Shown here: positions 36,356-49,189 of the stretch, in pieces
How the letters are laid out: the number at the start of each line of letters is the position of its first letter
Numbering within the stretch: position 1 is the first letter of the stretch
Source: Cherax quadricarinatus
Lineage: Eukaryota; Arthropoda; Malacostraca; Decapoda; Parastacidae
Assembly (NCBI RefSeq): GCF_038502225.1
Contig: NC_091298.1
Span: forward strand, 40,822,282-40,886,281
Reading direction: 5' to 3'
DNA length: 64,000 nt
Notes under the pieces: model-generated
Databases searched by the model: none
What the model was told of the DNA's origin: nothing
Seen by the model: only the letters and a program-made list of their open reading frames with translations
Translations under genes and position numbers: made by a program

Positions 36356-39300
36356 AGAGTGACCTCCCTCCCCACTAAGAGTGACCTCCCTCCCCACCAA
36401 GAGTGGCCTCCCTCCCCAACAAGAGTGACCTCCCTCCCCACCAAGAGTGGCTTCCCTCCCCAACAAGAGTGGCCTCCCTCCCCACCAAGAGTGACCTCCC
36501 TCCCCACCAAGAGTGGCCTCCCTCCCCAACAAGAGTGGCCTCCCTCCCCACCAAGAGTGACCTCCCTCCCCACCAAGAGTGGCCTCCCTCTCCACCAAGA
36601 GTGGCCTCCCTCCCCAAGAGTGGCCTTCCTCCACACCAAGAGTGGCCTCCCTCCCCACCAAGAGTGGCCTCCCTCACCAACAAGAGTGGCCTCCCTCCCC
36701 ACCAAGAGTGGCCTCCCTCCCCACCAAGAGTGGCCTCCCTCCCCACAAAGAATGGTCTCCCTCCCCACCAAGAGTGGCCTCCCTCCCCACCAAGAGTGGC
36801 CTCCCTCCGCACCAAGAGTGGCCTCCCTCCCCACCAAGAGTGGCCTCCCTCCCCAGCAAAAGTGGCCTCCCTCCCCAGTGGCCTCCCTCCCCAGCAAGAG
36901 TGGCCTCCCTCCCCAGCAAGAGTGGCCTCCCTCCCCAGCAAGAGTGGCCTCCCTCCCCAACAAGAGTGGCCTCCCTCCCCACCAAGAGTGGCCTCCCTCC
37001 CCAGCAAGAGTGGCCTCCCTCCCCAGCAAGAGTGGCCTCCCTCCCCACCAAGAGTGGCCCCCTCCACAACAAGAGTGGCCTACCTCCCTACCTAGAGTGG
37101 CCTCCCTCCCCACCAAGAGTGGCCCCCTCCCCAGCAAGTGTGGCCTCCCTCCCCAACAAGAGTGGCCTCCCTCCCCACCTAGAGTGGCCTCCCTCCCCAC
37201 CAAGAGTGGCCTCCCTCCCCAGCAAGAGTGGCCTCCCTCCCCAGCAAGAGTGGCCTCCCTCCCCACCAAGAGTGACCTCCGTCCCCACCAAGAGTGGCCT
37301 CCCTCCCCACCAAGAGTGGCCTCCCTCCCGACCAAGAGTGGCCTCCCTCCCCACCAAGAGTGGCCTCCCTCCCCACCAAGAGTGGCCTCCCTCCACACCA
37401 AGAGTGGCCTCCCTCCACACCAAGAGTGGCCTCCCTCACCACCAAGAGTGGCCTCCCTCCCCACCAAGAGTGGCCTCCCTCCCCAGCAACAGTGGCCTCC
37501 CTCCCCACCAAGAGTGACCTCCCTCCCCACCAAGAGTAGCCTCCCTCCCCACCAAGAGTGGCCTCCCTCCCTACCAAGAGTGGCCTCCCTCCCCACCAAG
37601 AGTGGCCTCCCTCCCCACCAAGAGTGGCCTCCCTCCACACCAAGAGTGGCCTCCCTCCCCACCAAGAGTGGCCTCCCTCCCCACCAAGAGTGGCCTCCCT
37701 CCGCACCAAGAGTGGCCCCCCTCCCCACCAAGAGTGGCCTCCCTCCCCAGCAAAAGTGGCCTCCCTCCCCAACAAGAGTGGCCTCCCTCCCCAGCAAGAG
37801 TGGCCTCCCTCCCCAGCAAGAGTGGCCTCCCTCCCCAGCAAGAGTGGCCTCCTTTCCCAGCAAGAGTGGCCTCCCTCCCCAACAAGAGTGGCCTCCCTCC
37901 CCAACAAGAGTGGCCTCCCTCCCCAGCAAGAGTGGCCTCCCTCCCCAGCAAGAGTGGCCTCCCTCCCCACCAAGAGTGGCCCCCTCACCAGCAAGAGTGG
38001 CCACCTCCCCAACAAGAGTGGCCTCCCTCCCCAGCAAGAGTGGCCTCCCTCCCCAGCAAGAGTGGCCTCCCTCCCCACCAAGAGTGGCCTCCCTCCCCAC
38101 AAAGAGTGGCCCCCTCCCCAACAAGAGTGACCTCCCTCCCCACCTAGAGTGGCCTCCCTCCCCACCAAGAGTGGCTCCCTCCCTAGCAAGAGTGGCCTCC
38201 CTCCCCACCAAGAGTGGCCTCCCTCCCCACCAAGAGTGGCCTCCCTCCCCACCAGGAGTGGCCTCCCTCAGCACCAAGAGTGGCCTCCCTCCCCACCAAG
38301 AGTGGCCTTCCTCCCCAGCAAAAGTGGCCTCCCTCCCCAACAAAAGTGGCCTCCCTCATCAGCAAGAGTGGCCTCCCTCCCCAACAAGAGTGGCCTCCCT
38401 CCCAACAAGAGTGGCCTCCCTCCCCAGCAAGAGTGGCCTCCCTCCCCAGCAAGAGTGACCTCCCTCCCAACCAAGAGTGGCCTCCCTCCCAACCAAGAGT
38501 GGCCTCCCTCCCCAACAAGAGTGGCCTCCCTCCCCAGCAAGAGTGGCCTCCCTCCCCAGCAAGAGTGGCCTCCCTCCCCACCTAGAGTGGCCTCCCTACC
38601 CACAAAGAGTGGCCCCCTCCCCAACAAGAGTGGCCTCCTTTCGCACCTAGAGTGGCCTCCCTCCCCACCAAGAGTGGCCCCCTCCCCAGCAAGAGTGGCC
38701 TCCCTCCCCAACAAGAGTGGCCTCCCTCCTCAATTAGAGTGGCCTCCCTCCCCACCAAGAGTGACCCCCTCCCCCGCAAGAGTGGCCTCAATCCCCAACA
38801 AGAGTGGCCTCCCTCCCCACCTAGAGTGGCCTCCCTCCCCACCAAGAGTGGCCGCCTCCCCAGCAAGAGTGGCCTCCCTCCCCAACAAGAGTGGCCTCCC
38901 TCCCCAGCAAGAGTGGCCTCCCTCCCCAACAAGAGTGACCTCCCTCCCCACCAAGAGTGGCCCCCTCCCCAACAAGAGTGGCCCCCTCCCAAACAAGAGT
39001 GGCCTCCCTCCGCAGCAAGAGTGGCCTCCCTCCCCACCAAGAGTGGCCCCCTCCCCAACAAGAGTGGCCTCCCTCCCGAACAAGAGTGGCCTCCCTCCCC
39101 AACAAGAGTGGCCTCCCTCCCCACCAAGAGTGGCCCCCTCCCCAACAAGAGTGGCCTCCCTCCCCACCAAGAGTGGCCTCCTTCCCCAACAAGAGTGGCC
39201 TCCCTCCCCACCAAGAGTGGCCTCCCTCCCCAGCAAGAGTGGCCTCCCTCCCCAGCAAGAGTGGCCTCCCTCCCCAGCAAAAGTGGCCTCCCTCCCCAGC

Positions 39301-42300
39301 AAGAGTGGCCTCCTTCCCCAGCAAGAGTGGCCTCCCCAACAAGAGTGGCCTCCCTCCCCAGCAAGAGTGGCCTCTCTCCCCACCAAGAGTGGCCTCCCTC
39401 CCCACCAAGAGTGGCCTCCCTCCCCAGCAAGAGTGGCCTCCCTCCCCACCTAGAGTGGCCTCCCTCCCCAAAAAATTGGCCCCCTCCCCAACAATAGTGG
39501 CCTCCCTCCCCACTTAGAGTGGCCTCCCTCCCCACCAAGGAGTGGCCTCCCCCCAACAAGAGTGGCCTCCCTCCCCACCTAGAGATGGCCTCCCTCCCCA
39601 CCAAGAGTGGCCTCCCTCCCCAGGCCTCCCTCCCCACCAAGAGTGGCCTCCCTCCCCACCAAGAGTGGCCTCCCTCCCCAGAGAGTGGCCTCCCCCCAGC
39701 AAAAGTGGCCTCCCTCCCCAACAAGAATTGGCCCCCTCCCCAACAAGAGTGGCCTCCCTCCCCACTTAGAGTGGCCTCCCTCCCCACCAAGGGTGGCCCC
39801 CTCCCCAGCAAGAGTGGCCTCCCTCCCCAACAAGAGTGGCCTCCCTCCCCACCTAGAGATGCCTCCCTCCCCACCAAGAGTGGCCTCCCTCCTCACCAAA
39901 AGTGGCCTCCCTCCCCACCAAGAGTGGCCTCCCTCCCCACCAAGAGTGGCCTCCCTCCCCACCCAGAGGGGCCTCCTCCCCAGCAAAAGTGGCCTCCCTC
40001 CCCAAGTGGCCTCCCTCCCCAGCGAGAGTGGCCTCCCTCCCCAACAAGAGTGGCCTCCCTCCCCAACAAGAGTGGCCTCCCTCCCCAGCAAGAGTGGCCT
40101 CCCTCCCCAGCACTTGTGGCCTCCCTCCCCCCAAGAGTGGCCTCCCTCCCCAACAAGAGTGGCCTCCCTCCCCAGCAAGAGTGGCCTCCCTCCCCAGCAA
40201 GAGTGGCCTCCCTCCCCAGCAAGAGTGGCCTCCTTTCCCAGCAAGAGTGGCCTCCCTCCCCAACAAGAGTGGCCTCCCTCCCCAACAAGAGTGGCCTCAC
40301 TCCCCAGCAAGAGTGGCCTCCCTCCCCAGCAAGAGTGGCCTCCCTCCCCACCAAGAGTGGCCCCCTCACCAGCAAGAGTGGCCACCTCCCCAACAAGAGT
40401 GGCCTCCCTCCCCAGCAAGAGTGGCCTCCCTCCCCAGCAAGAGTGGCCTCCCTCCCCACCTAGAGTGGCCTCCCTCCCCACAAAGAGTGGCCACCTCCCC
40501 AACAAGAGTGGCCTCCCTCCCCAGCAAGAGTAGCCTCCCTCCCCACCTAGAGTGGCTCCCTCCCTAGCAAGAGTGGCCTCCCTCCCCAACAAGAGTGGCC
40601 TCCCTCCCCACCTAGAGTGGCCTCCCTCCCCACCAAGAGTGGCCTCCCTCCCCACCAAGAGTGGCCTCCCTCCGCACCAAGAGTGGCCTCCCTCCCCACC
40701 AAGAGTGGCCTTCCTCCCCAGCAAAAGTGGCCTCCCTCCCCAACAAGAGTGGCCTCCCTCCCCAGCAAGAGTGGCCTCCCTCCCCAACAAGAGTGGCCTC
40801 CCTCCCCAACAAGAGTGGCCTCCCTCCCCAGCAAGAGTGACCTCCCTCCCCACAAAGAGTGGCCTCCCTCCCCACCAAGAGTGGCCTCCCTCCCCAACAA
40901 GAGTGGCCTCCCTCCCCAGCAAGAGTGGCCTCCCTCCCCAGCAAGAGTGGCCTCCCTCCCCACCTAGAGTGGCCTCCCTACCCACCAAGAGTGGCCCCCT
41001 CCCCAACAAGAGTGGCCTCCCTCCCCACCTAGAGTGGCCTCCCTCCACACCAAGAGTGGCCTCCCTCCCCAGCAAGAGTGGCCTCCCTCCCCAGCAAGAG
41101 TGGCCTCCCTCCCCAGCAAGAGTGGCCTCCCTCCCCAGCAAGAGTGGCCTCCCTCCCCAGCAAGAGTGGCCTCCTTTCCCACCTAGAGTGGCCTCCCTCC
41201 CCACCAAGAGTGGCCCCCTCCCCAGCAAGAGTGGCCTCCCTCCCCAACAAGAGTGGCCTCCCTCCCCACCTAGAGTGGCCTCCCTCCCAACCAAGAGTGA
41301 CCCCCTCCCCAGCAAGAGTGGCCTCCCTCCCCAACAAGAGTGGCCTCCCTCCCCACCTAGAGTGGCCTCCCTCCCCACCAAGAGTGGCCCCCTAACCAGC
41401 AAGAGTGGCCTCCCTCCCCAACTAGAGTGGCCTCCCTCCCCACCTAGAGTGGCCTCCCTCCCCAACAAGAGTGGCCTCCCTCCCCACCGAGAGTGGCCCC
41501 CTCCCCAACAAGAGTGGCCCCCTCCCCAACAAGAGTGGCCTCCCTCCGCAGCAAGAGTGGCCTCCCTCCCCACCAAGAGTGGCCCCCTCCCCACCAAGAG
41601 TGGCCTCCCTCCGCAGCAAGAGTGGCCTCCCTCCCCAACAAGAGTGGCCTCCCTCCCCACCAAGAGTGGCCCCCTCCCCAACAAGAGTGGCCTCCCTCCC
41701 CACCAAGAGTGGCCTCCTTCCCCAACAAGAGTGGCCTCCCTCCCCACCAAGAGTGGCCTCCCTCCCCAGCAAAAGTGGCCTCCCTCCCCAACAAGAGTGG
41801 CCTCCCTCCCCAGCAAGAGTGGCCTCCCTCCCCAGCAAGAGTGGCCTCCCTCCCCAGCAAGAGTGGCCTCCTTCCCCAGCAAGAGTGGCCTCCCTCCCCA
41901 ACAAGAGTGGCCTCCCTCCCCAGCAAGAGTGGCCTCCCTCCCCACCAAGAGTGGCCTCCCTCCCCACAAAGGGTGGCCCCCTCCCCACCAAGAGTGGCCC
42001 CCTCCCCAACAAGAGTTGGCCTCCCTCCCCAGAAAAAGTGGCCTCCCTCCCCAGCAAGAGTGGCCTCCCTCCCCACCTAGAGTCGCCTCCCTCCCCCAAA
42101 AAAATTGGCCCCCTCCCCAACAAGAGTGGCCTCCCTCCCCACGTAGAGTGACCTCCCTCCCCACCAAGAGTGGCCCCCTCCCCAGCAAGAGTGGCCTCCC
42201 TCCCCAACAAGAGTGGCCTCCCTCCCCACCTAGAGTGGCCTCCCTCCCCACCAAGAGTGGCCTCCCTCCCCACCAAGAGTGGCCTCCCTCCCCACCAAGA

Positions 42301-45300
42301 GTGGCCTCCCTCCCCACCAAGAGTGGCCTCCCTCCCCACCCAGAGTGGCCTTCCTCCCCAGCAAATGTGGCCTCCCTCCCCAACAAGAGTGGCCTCCCTC
42401 CCCAGCGAGAGTGACATCCCTCCCCAACAAGAGTGGCCTCCCTCCCCAACAAGAGTGGCCTCCCTCCCCAGCAAGAGTGGCCTCCCTCCCCAGCAAGAGT
42501 GGCCTCCCTCCCCACCAAGAGTGGCCTCCCTCCCCAACAAGAGTGGCCTCCCTCCCCAGCAAGAGTGGCCTCCCTCCCTAGCAAGAGTGGCCTCCGTCCC
42601 CACCTAGAGTCGCCTCCCTCCCCTCCAAGAGCGGCCCCCTCCCCAACAAGAGTGGCCTCCCTCCCCACCTAGAGTTGCCTCCCTCCCCACCAAGAGTGGC
42701 CTCCCTCCCCATCAAGAGTGGCCTCCCTCCCCAGCAAGAGTGGCCTCCCTCCCCAGCAAGAGTGGCCACCCACCCCAGCAAGTGTGGCCTCCCTCCCCAG
42801 CAAGAGTGGCCTCCCTCCCCAGCAAGAGTGGCCTCCCTCCCCACCAAGAGTGGCCCCCAACCCAACAAGAGTGGCCTCCCTCCTCACCTAGAGTGGCCTC
42901 CTTCCCCACCAAGAGTGGCCCCCTCCCCAGCAAGAGTGGCCTCCCTCCCCAACAAGAGTGGCCTCCCTCCCCACCTAGAGTGGCCTTCCTCCCCACCAAG
43001 AGTGGCCCCCTCCCCAGCAAGAGTGGTCTCCCTCCAAAACAAGAGTGGCCTCCCTCCCCACCTAGAGTGGCCTCCCTCCCCACCAAGAGTGGCCTCCCTA
43101 CCCACCAAGAGTGGCCTCCCTCCCCAACAAGAGTGGCTCCCCCCCAACCAGAGTGGCCTCCCTCCCCACCTAGAGTGGCCTCCCTCCCCACCAAGAGTGG
43201 CCCCTCCCCAGCAAGAGTGGCCTCCCTCCCCAACAAGAGTGACCTCCGTCCCCAGCAAGAGTGGCCCCCTCCCCAACAAGAGTGGCCTCCCTCCCGAACA
43301 AGAGTGACCTCCGTACCCAGCAAGAGTGGCCCCCTCCCCAACAAGAGTGGCCCCCTCCCCAGCCAGAGTGGCCTCCCTTTCCAACAAGAGTGGCCTCCCT
43401 CCCCAACAAGAGTGACCTCCGTCCCCAGCAAGAGTGGCCTCCCTCCCCAACAAGAGTGGCCTCCCTCCCGAACAAGAGTGACCTCCGTCCCCAGCAAGAG
43501 TGGCCCCCTCCCCAACAAGAGTGGCCCCCTCCCCAGCAAGAGTGGCCTCCCTTTCCAACAAGAGTGACCTCCGTCCCCAGCAAGAGTGGCCCCCTCCCTA
43601 GCAAGAGTGGCCTCCCTCCCCAACAAGAGTGACCTCCGTTCCCAGAAAGAGTGGCCCCCTCCCCAGCAAGAGTGGCCTCCCTCCCCAACAAGAGTGGCCT
43701 CCCTCACCACCAAGTGTGGCCCCCTCCCCAACAAGAGTGGCCTCCCTCCCCAACAAGAGTGGCCTCCCTCCCCAACAAGATTGGCGTCCCTCCCCACCAA
43801 GAATGGCCCCCTCCCCAATAAGAGTGGCCTCCCTCCCGAACAAGAGTGGCCTCCCTCTCCAACAAGAGTGGCCTCCCTCCCCAACAAGAGTGGCCTCCCT
43901 CTCCACCAAGAGTGGCCCCCTCCCCAACAAGAGTTGCCTCCCTCCCCACCAAGAGTGACCTCCCTCCCCAACAAGAGTGGCGTCCCTCCCCACCAAGAGT
44001 GGCCCCCTCCCCAACAAGAGTGGCCCCCTCCCCAACAAGAGTGGCCTCCCTCCCCAGCAAGAGTGGCCTCCCTCCCCACCAAGAGTGGCCCCCACCCCCA
44101 CAAGTGTGGCCTCCCTCCCGAACAAGAGTGGCCTCCCTCCCCAACAAGAGTGGCCTCCCTCCCCACCAAGAGTGGCCCCCACCCCAACCAGAGTGGCCTC
44201 CCTCCCCAAGAGTGGCCTCCCTCCTCAACAAGAGTGGCCTCCCTCCCCACCAAGGGTGGCCCCCTCCCCAACAAGAGTTGCCCCCTCCCCAACAAGAGTG
44301 GCCTCCCTCCTCAGCAAGAGTGGCCTCCCTCCCCACCAAGAGTGGCCCCCTCCCCAACAAGAGTGGCCTCCCTCCCGAACAAGAGTGGCCCCCTCCCCTA
44401 AAAGAGTGGCCTCCCTCCCCAACAAGAGTGGCCTCCCTCCCCAGCAAGAGTGGCCTCCCTCCCGAACAAGAGTGGCCTCCCTCCCCAACAAGAGTGGCCT
44501 CCCTCCCCAACAAGAGTGGCCTCCCTCCCCTCCAAGAGTGGCCCCCTCCCCAACAAGAGTGGCCTCCCTCCCCACCAAGAGTGGCCTCCCTCCCCAACAA
44601 GAGTGGCCTCCCTCCCCACCAAGAGTGGCCCCCTCCCCAACAAGAGTGGCCTCCCTCCCGAACAAGAGTGGCCTCCCTCCCCAACAAGAGTGGCTCCCTC
44701 CCCACCAAGAGTGGCTCCCTCCCCAACAAGAGTGGCCTCCCTCCCCAAGAGTGGTCTCCGTCCCCAACAAGAGTGGCCTCCCTCCCCACCAAGAGTGGCC
44801 CCCTCCCCAACAAGAGTGGCCCCCTCCCCAACAAGAGTGGCCTCCCTCCCCAGCAAGAGTGGCCTCCCTCCCCACCAAGAGTGGCCCCCTCCCCAACAAG
44901 AGTGGCCTCCCTCCCGAACAAGAGTGGCCCCCTCCCCAACAAGAGTGGCCTCCCTCCCCAACAAGAGTGGCCTCCCTCCCCAGCAAGAGTGGCCTCCCTC
45001 CCCAACAAGAGTGGCCTCCCTCCCCAACAAGAGTGGCCTCCCTCCCCAACAAGAGTGGCCTCCCTCCCCACCAAGAGTGGCCTCCCTCGCCAACAAGAGT
45101 GGCCTCCCTCCCCAACAAGAGTGGCTTCCCTCCCCAACAAGAGTGGCCTCCCTCCCCAGCAAGAGTGGCCTCCCTCCCAACCAAGAGTGGCCTCCCTCCC
45201 CAGCAAGAGTGGCCTACCTCCCCAACAAGAGTGGCCTCCCTCCCCACCAAGAGTGGCCTCCCTCCCCAACAAGAGTGGCCTCCCTCCCCAACAAGAGTGG

Positions 45301-45496
45301 CCTCCCTCCCCAGCAAGAGTGGCCTCCCTCCCCACCAAGAGTGGCCTCCCTTCCCACCAAGAGTGGCCTCCCTCCCCAACAAGAATGGCCTCCCTCCCCA
45401 ACAAGAGTGGCCTCCTTCCCCACCAAGAGTGGCCTCCCTCCCCAACAAGAGTGGCCTCCCTCCCCAACAAGAGTGGCCTCCCTTCCGAACAAGAGT
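36356..45496. repeat. 22-bp minisatellite, part A, about 415 copies
   Basis: The unit is 22 bp: AGTGGCCTCCCTCCCCACC followed by AAG, with a position inside CCCANCAAG that is C, A or G. Period 22 rotates the reading frame, so all three plus frames give one 22-residue repeat (PPSPPRVASLPTKSGL and then PPHQEW), and all three minus frames another (GREATLGGEGGHSWWGGRP and then LLV). Both strands stay open for hundreds of codons. A block of about 2.38 kb is duplicated: markers at 37851 and 37981 recur at 40232 and 40362. Artefactual as protein unless transcripts say otherwise. Confidence 0.97.
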
Positions 45497-46340
45497 TGTC
45501 ATGTAGGGGGGGTGATCATTAAATAGGATATAAGTGGGGAATATGGGAGTAAGGGATTATGTAGGCAGGGGAGAGGCAGGCGAGGTGGTAGGACGAGATG
45601 ATTAGCGGAGGTAGGTAGGTAATGACAGGTCAGTGGTGACCACCACGACACTCTCATTAACTCTACACTACTCACTAACATATGCCTCGCCCACTCTCCA
45701 CTCATATAAACATAATAAAATATGAGAAATAGGAATAGCTAATAACGGGGACAGTGAATATTATTCTACTCAAACACAGTTTATTATTAAGTCCTTGTAC
45801 AATAATATATTTGGGAACAGGAATACATCATTGGTTTAGATAAATGGGGTGGTACACATAAGCAGTGAGACAGGGAAATACAATCAACTTGACGAAAATG
45901 AATATAACTTACAATATAGCACAGAGGACAGTTCACTACAGGAACTAAGCCACAGGTCCCAAGACCTACACAGCACGAGTACGGCGCCAAGCCAGTACTC
46001 TGCCCAGTGCCTCCAACAGTCTCCTCCAGAGACTTCAGCAGCCTTCTCCCGAGCCCTGCACCCCAGCAGCAGCTCCGCTCGAATCTCTGCTCAGGAGCTC
46101 TGCATCCCAGCAGCAGCTCCGCTCGAATCTCCTGATCATGCTCTTCCTTGGGCTTTTATGGTGGTCCAAGCACCCTCCACAACCACGTGTACGACCTGAC
46201 GCCTAGGTCTGAGGCGTCAAGAACAAAAGACCTCAGACGTGGGCGTGGCTACAGACGTTTGCCAAGGCAAGGTGTGACCATATAATTGGTTAAATTAGGT
46301 CTCCCCAGAGACCTCACAAGCCCAGCTGGACTACATCACA
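45497..46340 (-). repeat. 3' LTR (element orientation)
   Basis: Copy of 48343-49189. Small differences include the G-run length near the start, GGAC versus GGAGT at about 45592, a 3-bp indel near 45762 and several point changes. An AATAAA signal on the minus strand lies at about 45785-45780. Confidence 0.93.
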
Positions 46341-46356
46341 TCCCCCTTTCTCCCCC
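46341..46356 (-). promoter_or_regulatory. Polypurine tract
   Basis: GGGGGAGAAAGGGGGA on the minus strand directly abuts the 3' LTR, the expected primer site for plus-strand DNA synthesis. Confidence 0.85.
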
Positions 46357-47269
46357 AATTTAAAATATCTGAGAACTAGGACAATTTGTCCTAGTTATTA
46401 GACTATTTTAATCCTAACCCCTTAAATCGATTACAATACAAAGACAAAATTATACATAATGCTAAATTATTCCACTACATATATTTCCCTCAACCTCCTC
46501 ATCTACCACAAGGCAGCATAATCAGTACACCTGGCAGTTGACCAGCATAACAGTTGGTCTCTGGTGCAAAGCCTCCTTACCCGTCATTTCTCCTTAAATC
46601 TAAATATCGGGTTCCAGTGCCTTCCCTACTTCTACTAGAAATGCACTAGCCAATGCTAGTCACCCTCGCACGTTAACCATTGGGCAAAACCTCTCTAGGC
46701 TTCTATGGCGTGGAAAACTGCTCCAACGGGTTGCATTCTTTAAAGTAACTGCAACTGGACCACTTCACGACCACCAAGGTCGCATTTTCGGCACACTTCA
46801 CATGCACACTACAACATCTGAAAATCGAGACAGGGCAGGCATCGCAGCGAAGACCCTCCATTATCCTATGCCACTACTAGGATTCACTGGCCTCATAAAA
46901 CAAGGCGGCCATAATCACTGGACCGTATTCAAGGTCACCTTATTTCACACAGGTAACACTAACACTTCTGGCAAGTCAAAGTAGGCTGGGGACATCTCTC
47001 ACTCTCAATTGTCTCTCATGGCTGGCAGGGCATCCCCGCATACCGGTCGTACAAGTCGACCAGCAAGGCAGGATACGCCTCCATACCGCCCTTGAAAGCA
47101 GGCTGGTCCCAACAGCTGGAGTCCATCTCCGCGGCTCACTTCCTTCCACATCTCCGAGGATGGCAACTCCTTCATAGTAGATTCTCCTGTCCTGGCACAC
47201 CAGCCAGAATCCCTCACACACCACTGCAGCATCACCGCCATCTCCTCCTCTTGAGCTAGGCAGCATCGC

Positions 47270-47725
47270 AGCATCACAGCACGGCTGTATCACAGCAGCA
47301 CACAGCACGGCCACAGCATCGCAGCACGGTCCCAGCATCACAGCACGGCTGCAGCATCTCAACATCATCGCACGACCGCAGCATCTCAACATCACAGCAC
47401 GGCCGCATCACAGCAGCACACAGCACGGCCACAGCATCGCAGCACGGTCCCAGCATCACAGCACGGCCGCAGCATCTCAACATCACCGCACGACCGCAGC
47501 ATCTCAACATCACAGCACGGCCGCATCACAGCAGCACACAGCACGGCCAAAGCATCGCAGCACGGTCCCAGCATCACAGCACGGCCGTAGCATCTCAACA
47601 TCACAGCAGGCCGTATCACAGCAGCACACAGCACGGCCACAGCATAGCAGACAGCATCACAGCACGGCCACAGCATAGCAGACAGCATCACTGCACGGCC
47701 ACAGCATAGCAGACAGCATCACAGC
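47270..47725. repeat. 118-bp tandem repeat within the LTR element interior
   Basis: CACAGCAGCACACAGCACGG recurs at 47291, 47409, 47527 and 47617 (spacing 118, 118, 90). It is followed by three copies of an about 30-bp GCATAGCAGACAGCATCAC unit to 47725. Cys/Arg-rich frames on the minus strand follow from the repeat. Confidence 0.85.
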
Positions 47726-48322
47726 AGCCGACATCAGCAGTAGCAGGCAATGGTCAGTTGCTCGGGGTGAGGTGAGGTCACTTCAGGTCATCAACAGCAG
47801 GTGCGGTCACCCATCCCTGGCAACTGCAGGTAACTGGCGGTCCGCAGGTAATGGTCACAGAGGCTGGGTGACGCAGACAGACACCCACTACACTGGATGA
47901 CAGACCAGGGCAGCAATACATCTACTGGGGCACATCAGCTGGGTGACTGGGCACATCAGGTGGACAGCAATCATAGGCAACTCTTCAATGGGTGACAGTT
48001 GTGGGTAAGTCTTCCAAGGCGGGCTGGGTGACTTCTCATTCCTCTGTAAATATTCAATTTCGGCCAGTAATTGCTTCCCCCAAAAGTCTCACCCAAATAC
48101 TGATATTCTCCACCATTTATCTCAAACCAACAACCAACTCCACCAAATATAATAATACAACCAAGCAATTATTCAGACCCACTGTCAAGAAAAGGTCAGT
48201 TAAGGTCACTAGGATTATAATATTATAATAACACACAAAATCAAATGGTAGCAAAACAAGTATAACCGGGCAGTCAAAAATAAGGCACATGGGACTGGTT
48301 CCTACTACAAAAATAATAAGAA

Positions 48323-48342
48323 CCACCACCGCTTAGACACCA
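48323..48342 (-). promoter_or_regulatory. Primer-binding site
   Basis: TGGTGTCTAAGCGGTGG on the minus strand starts immediately after the 5' LTR. The leading TGG pairs with a tRNA CCA end; which tRNA is not assigned. Confidence 0.75.
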
Positions 48343-49189
48343 TGTCATGTAGGGGGGTGATCATTAAATAGGATATAAGTGGGGAATATGGGAGTAAGGG
48401 ATTATGTAGGCAGGGGAGAGGCAGGCGAGGTGGTAGGAGTGAGATGATTAGCGGAGGTAGGTAGGTAATGACAGGTCAGTGGTGACCACTACGACACTCT
48501 CATTAACTCTACACTACTCACTAACATATGCCTCGCCCACTCTCCACTCATATAAACATAATAAAATATGAGAAATAGGAATAGCTAATAACGGGGACAG
48601 TGAATATTACTATTCTACTCAAACACAGTTTATTATTAAGTCCTTGTACAATAATATATTTGGGAACAGGAATACATCATTGGTTTAGATAAATGGGGTG
48701 GTACACATAAGCAGTGAGACAGGGAAATACAATCAACTTGACGAAAATGAATATAACTTACAATATAGCACAGAGGACAGTTCACTACAGGAACTAAGCC
48801 ACAGGTCCCAAGACCTACACAACACGAGTACGGCGCCAAGCCAGTACTCTGCCCAGTGCCTCCAACAGTCTCCTCCAGAGACTTCAGCAGCCTTCTCCCG
48901 AGCCCTGCACCCCAGCAGCAGCTCCGCTCGAATCTCTGCTCAGGAGCTCTGCATCCCAGCGGCAGCTCCGCTCGAATCTCCTGATCATGCTCTTCCTTGG
49001 GCTTTTATGGTGGTCCAAGCACCCTCCACAACCACGTGTACGACCTGACGCCTAGGTCTGAGGCGTCAAGAACAAAAGACCTCAGACGTGGGCGTGGCTA
49101 CAAACGTTTGCCAAGGCAAGGTGGGACCATATAATTGGTTAAATTACGTCTCCCCAGAGACCTCACAAGCCCAGCTGGACTACATCACA
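48343..49189 (-). repeat. 5' LTR (element orientation)
   Basis: Copy of 45497-46340 with the same TG...CA ends. It would drive transcription on the minus strand in the intact element. Confidence 0.93.

Larger units (their letters stand above)
45497..49189 (-). mobile_element. Non-autonomous LTR retrotransposon in the 22-bp array
   Basis: Two direct terminal repeats of 844 and 847 bp begin TGTCATG and end CATCACA, flanked by a 4-bp duplication GAGT (45493-45496 and 49190-49193). On the minus strand a primer-binding site follows the upstream LTR and a polypurine tract precedes the downstream LTR, fixing the orientation. The interior is only about 2.0 kb and shows no gag, protease, reverse transcriptase or integrase, so it needs enzymes from another element. 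The LTRs differ at roughly ten sites by eye, so insertion is recent. Superfamily unassigned. Confidence 0.9.

Noticed and set aside
36359..45526. Many overlapping Pro-rich and Gly-rich frames in the 22-bp array as genes
   Set aside because: The unit has no stop in any of the six frames, so long frames are inevitable; overlapping frames on both strands give the same two repeats.
47005..47395. Cys-rich minus-strand frames in the LTR interior as gag zinc knuckles
   Set aside because: The cysteines come from the GCAGCA-type tandem repeat and do not follow the CX2CX4HX4C spacing.
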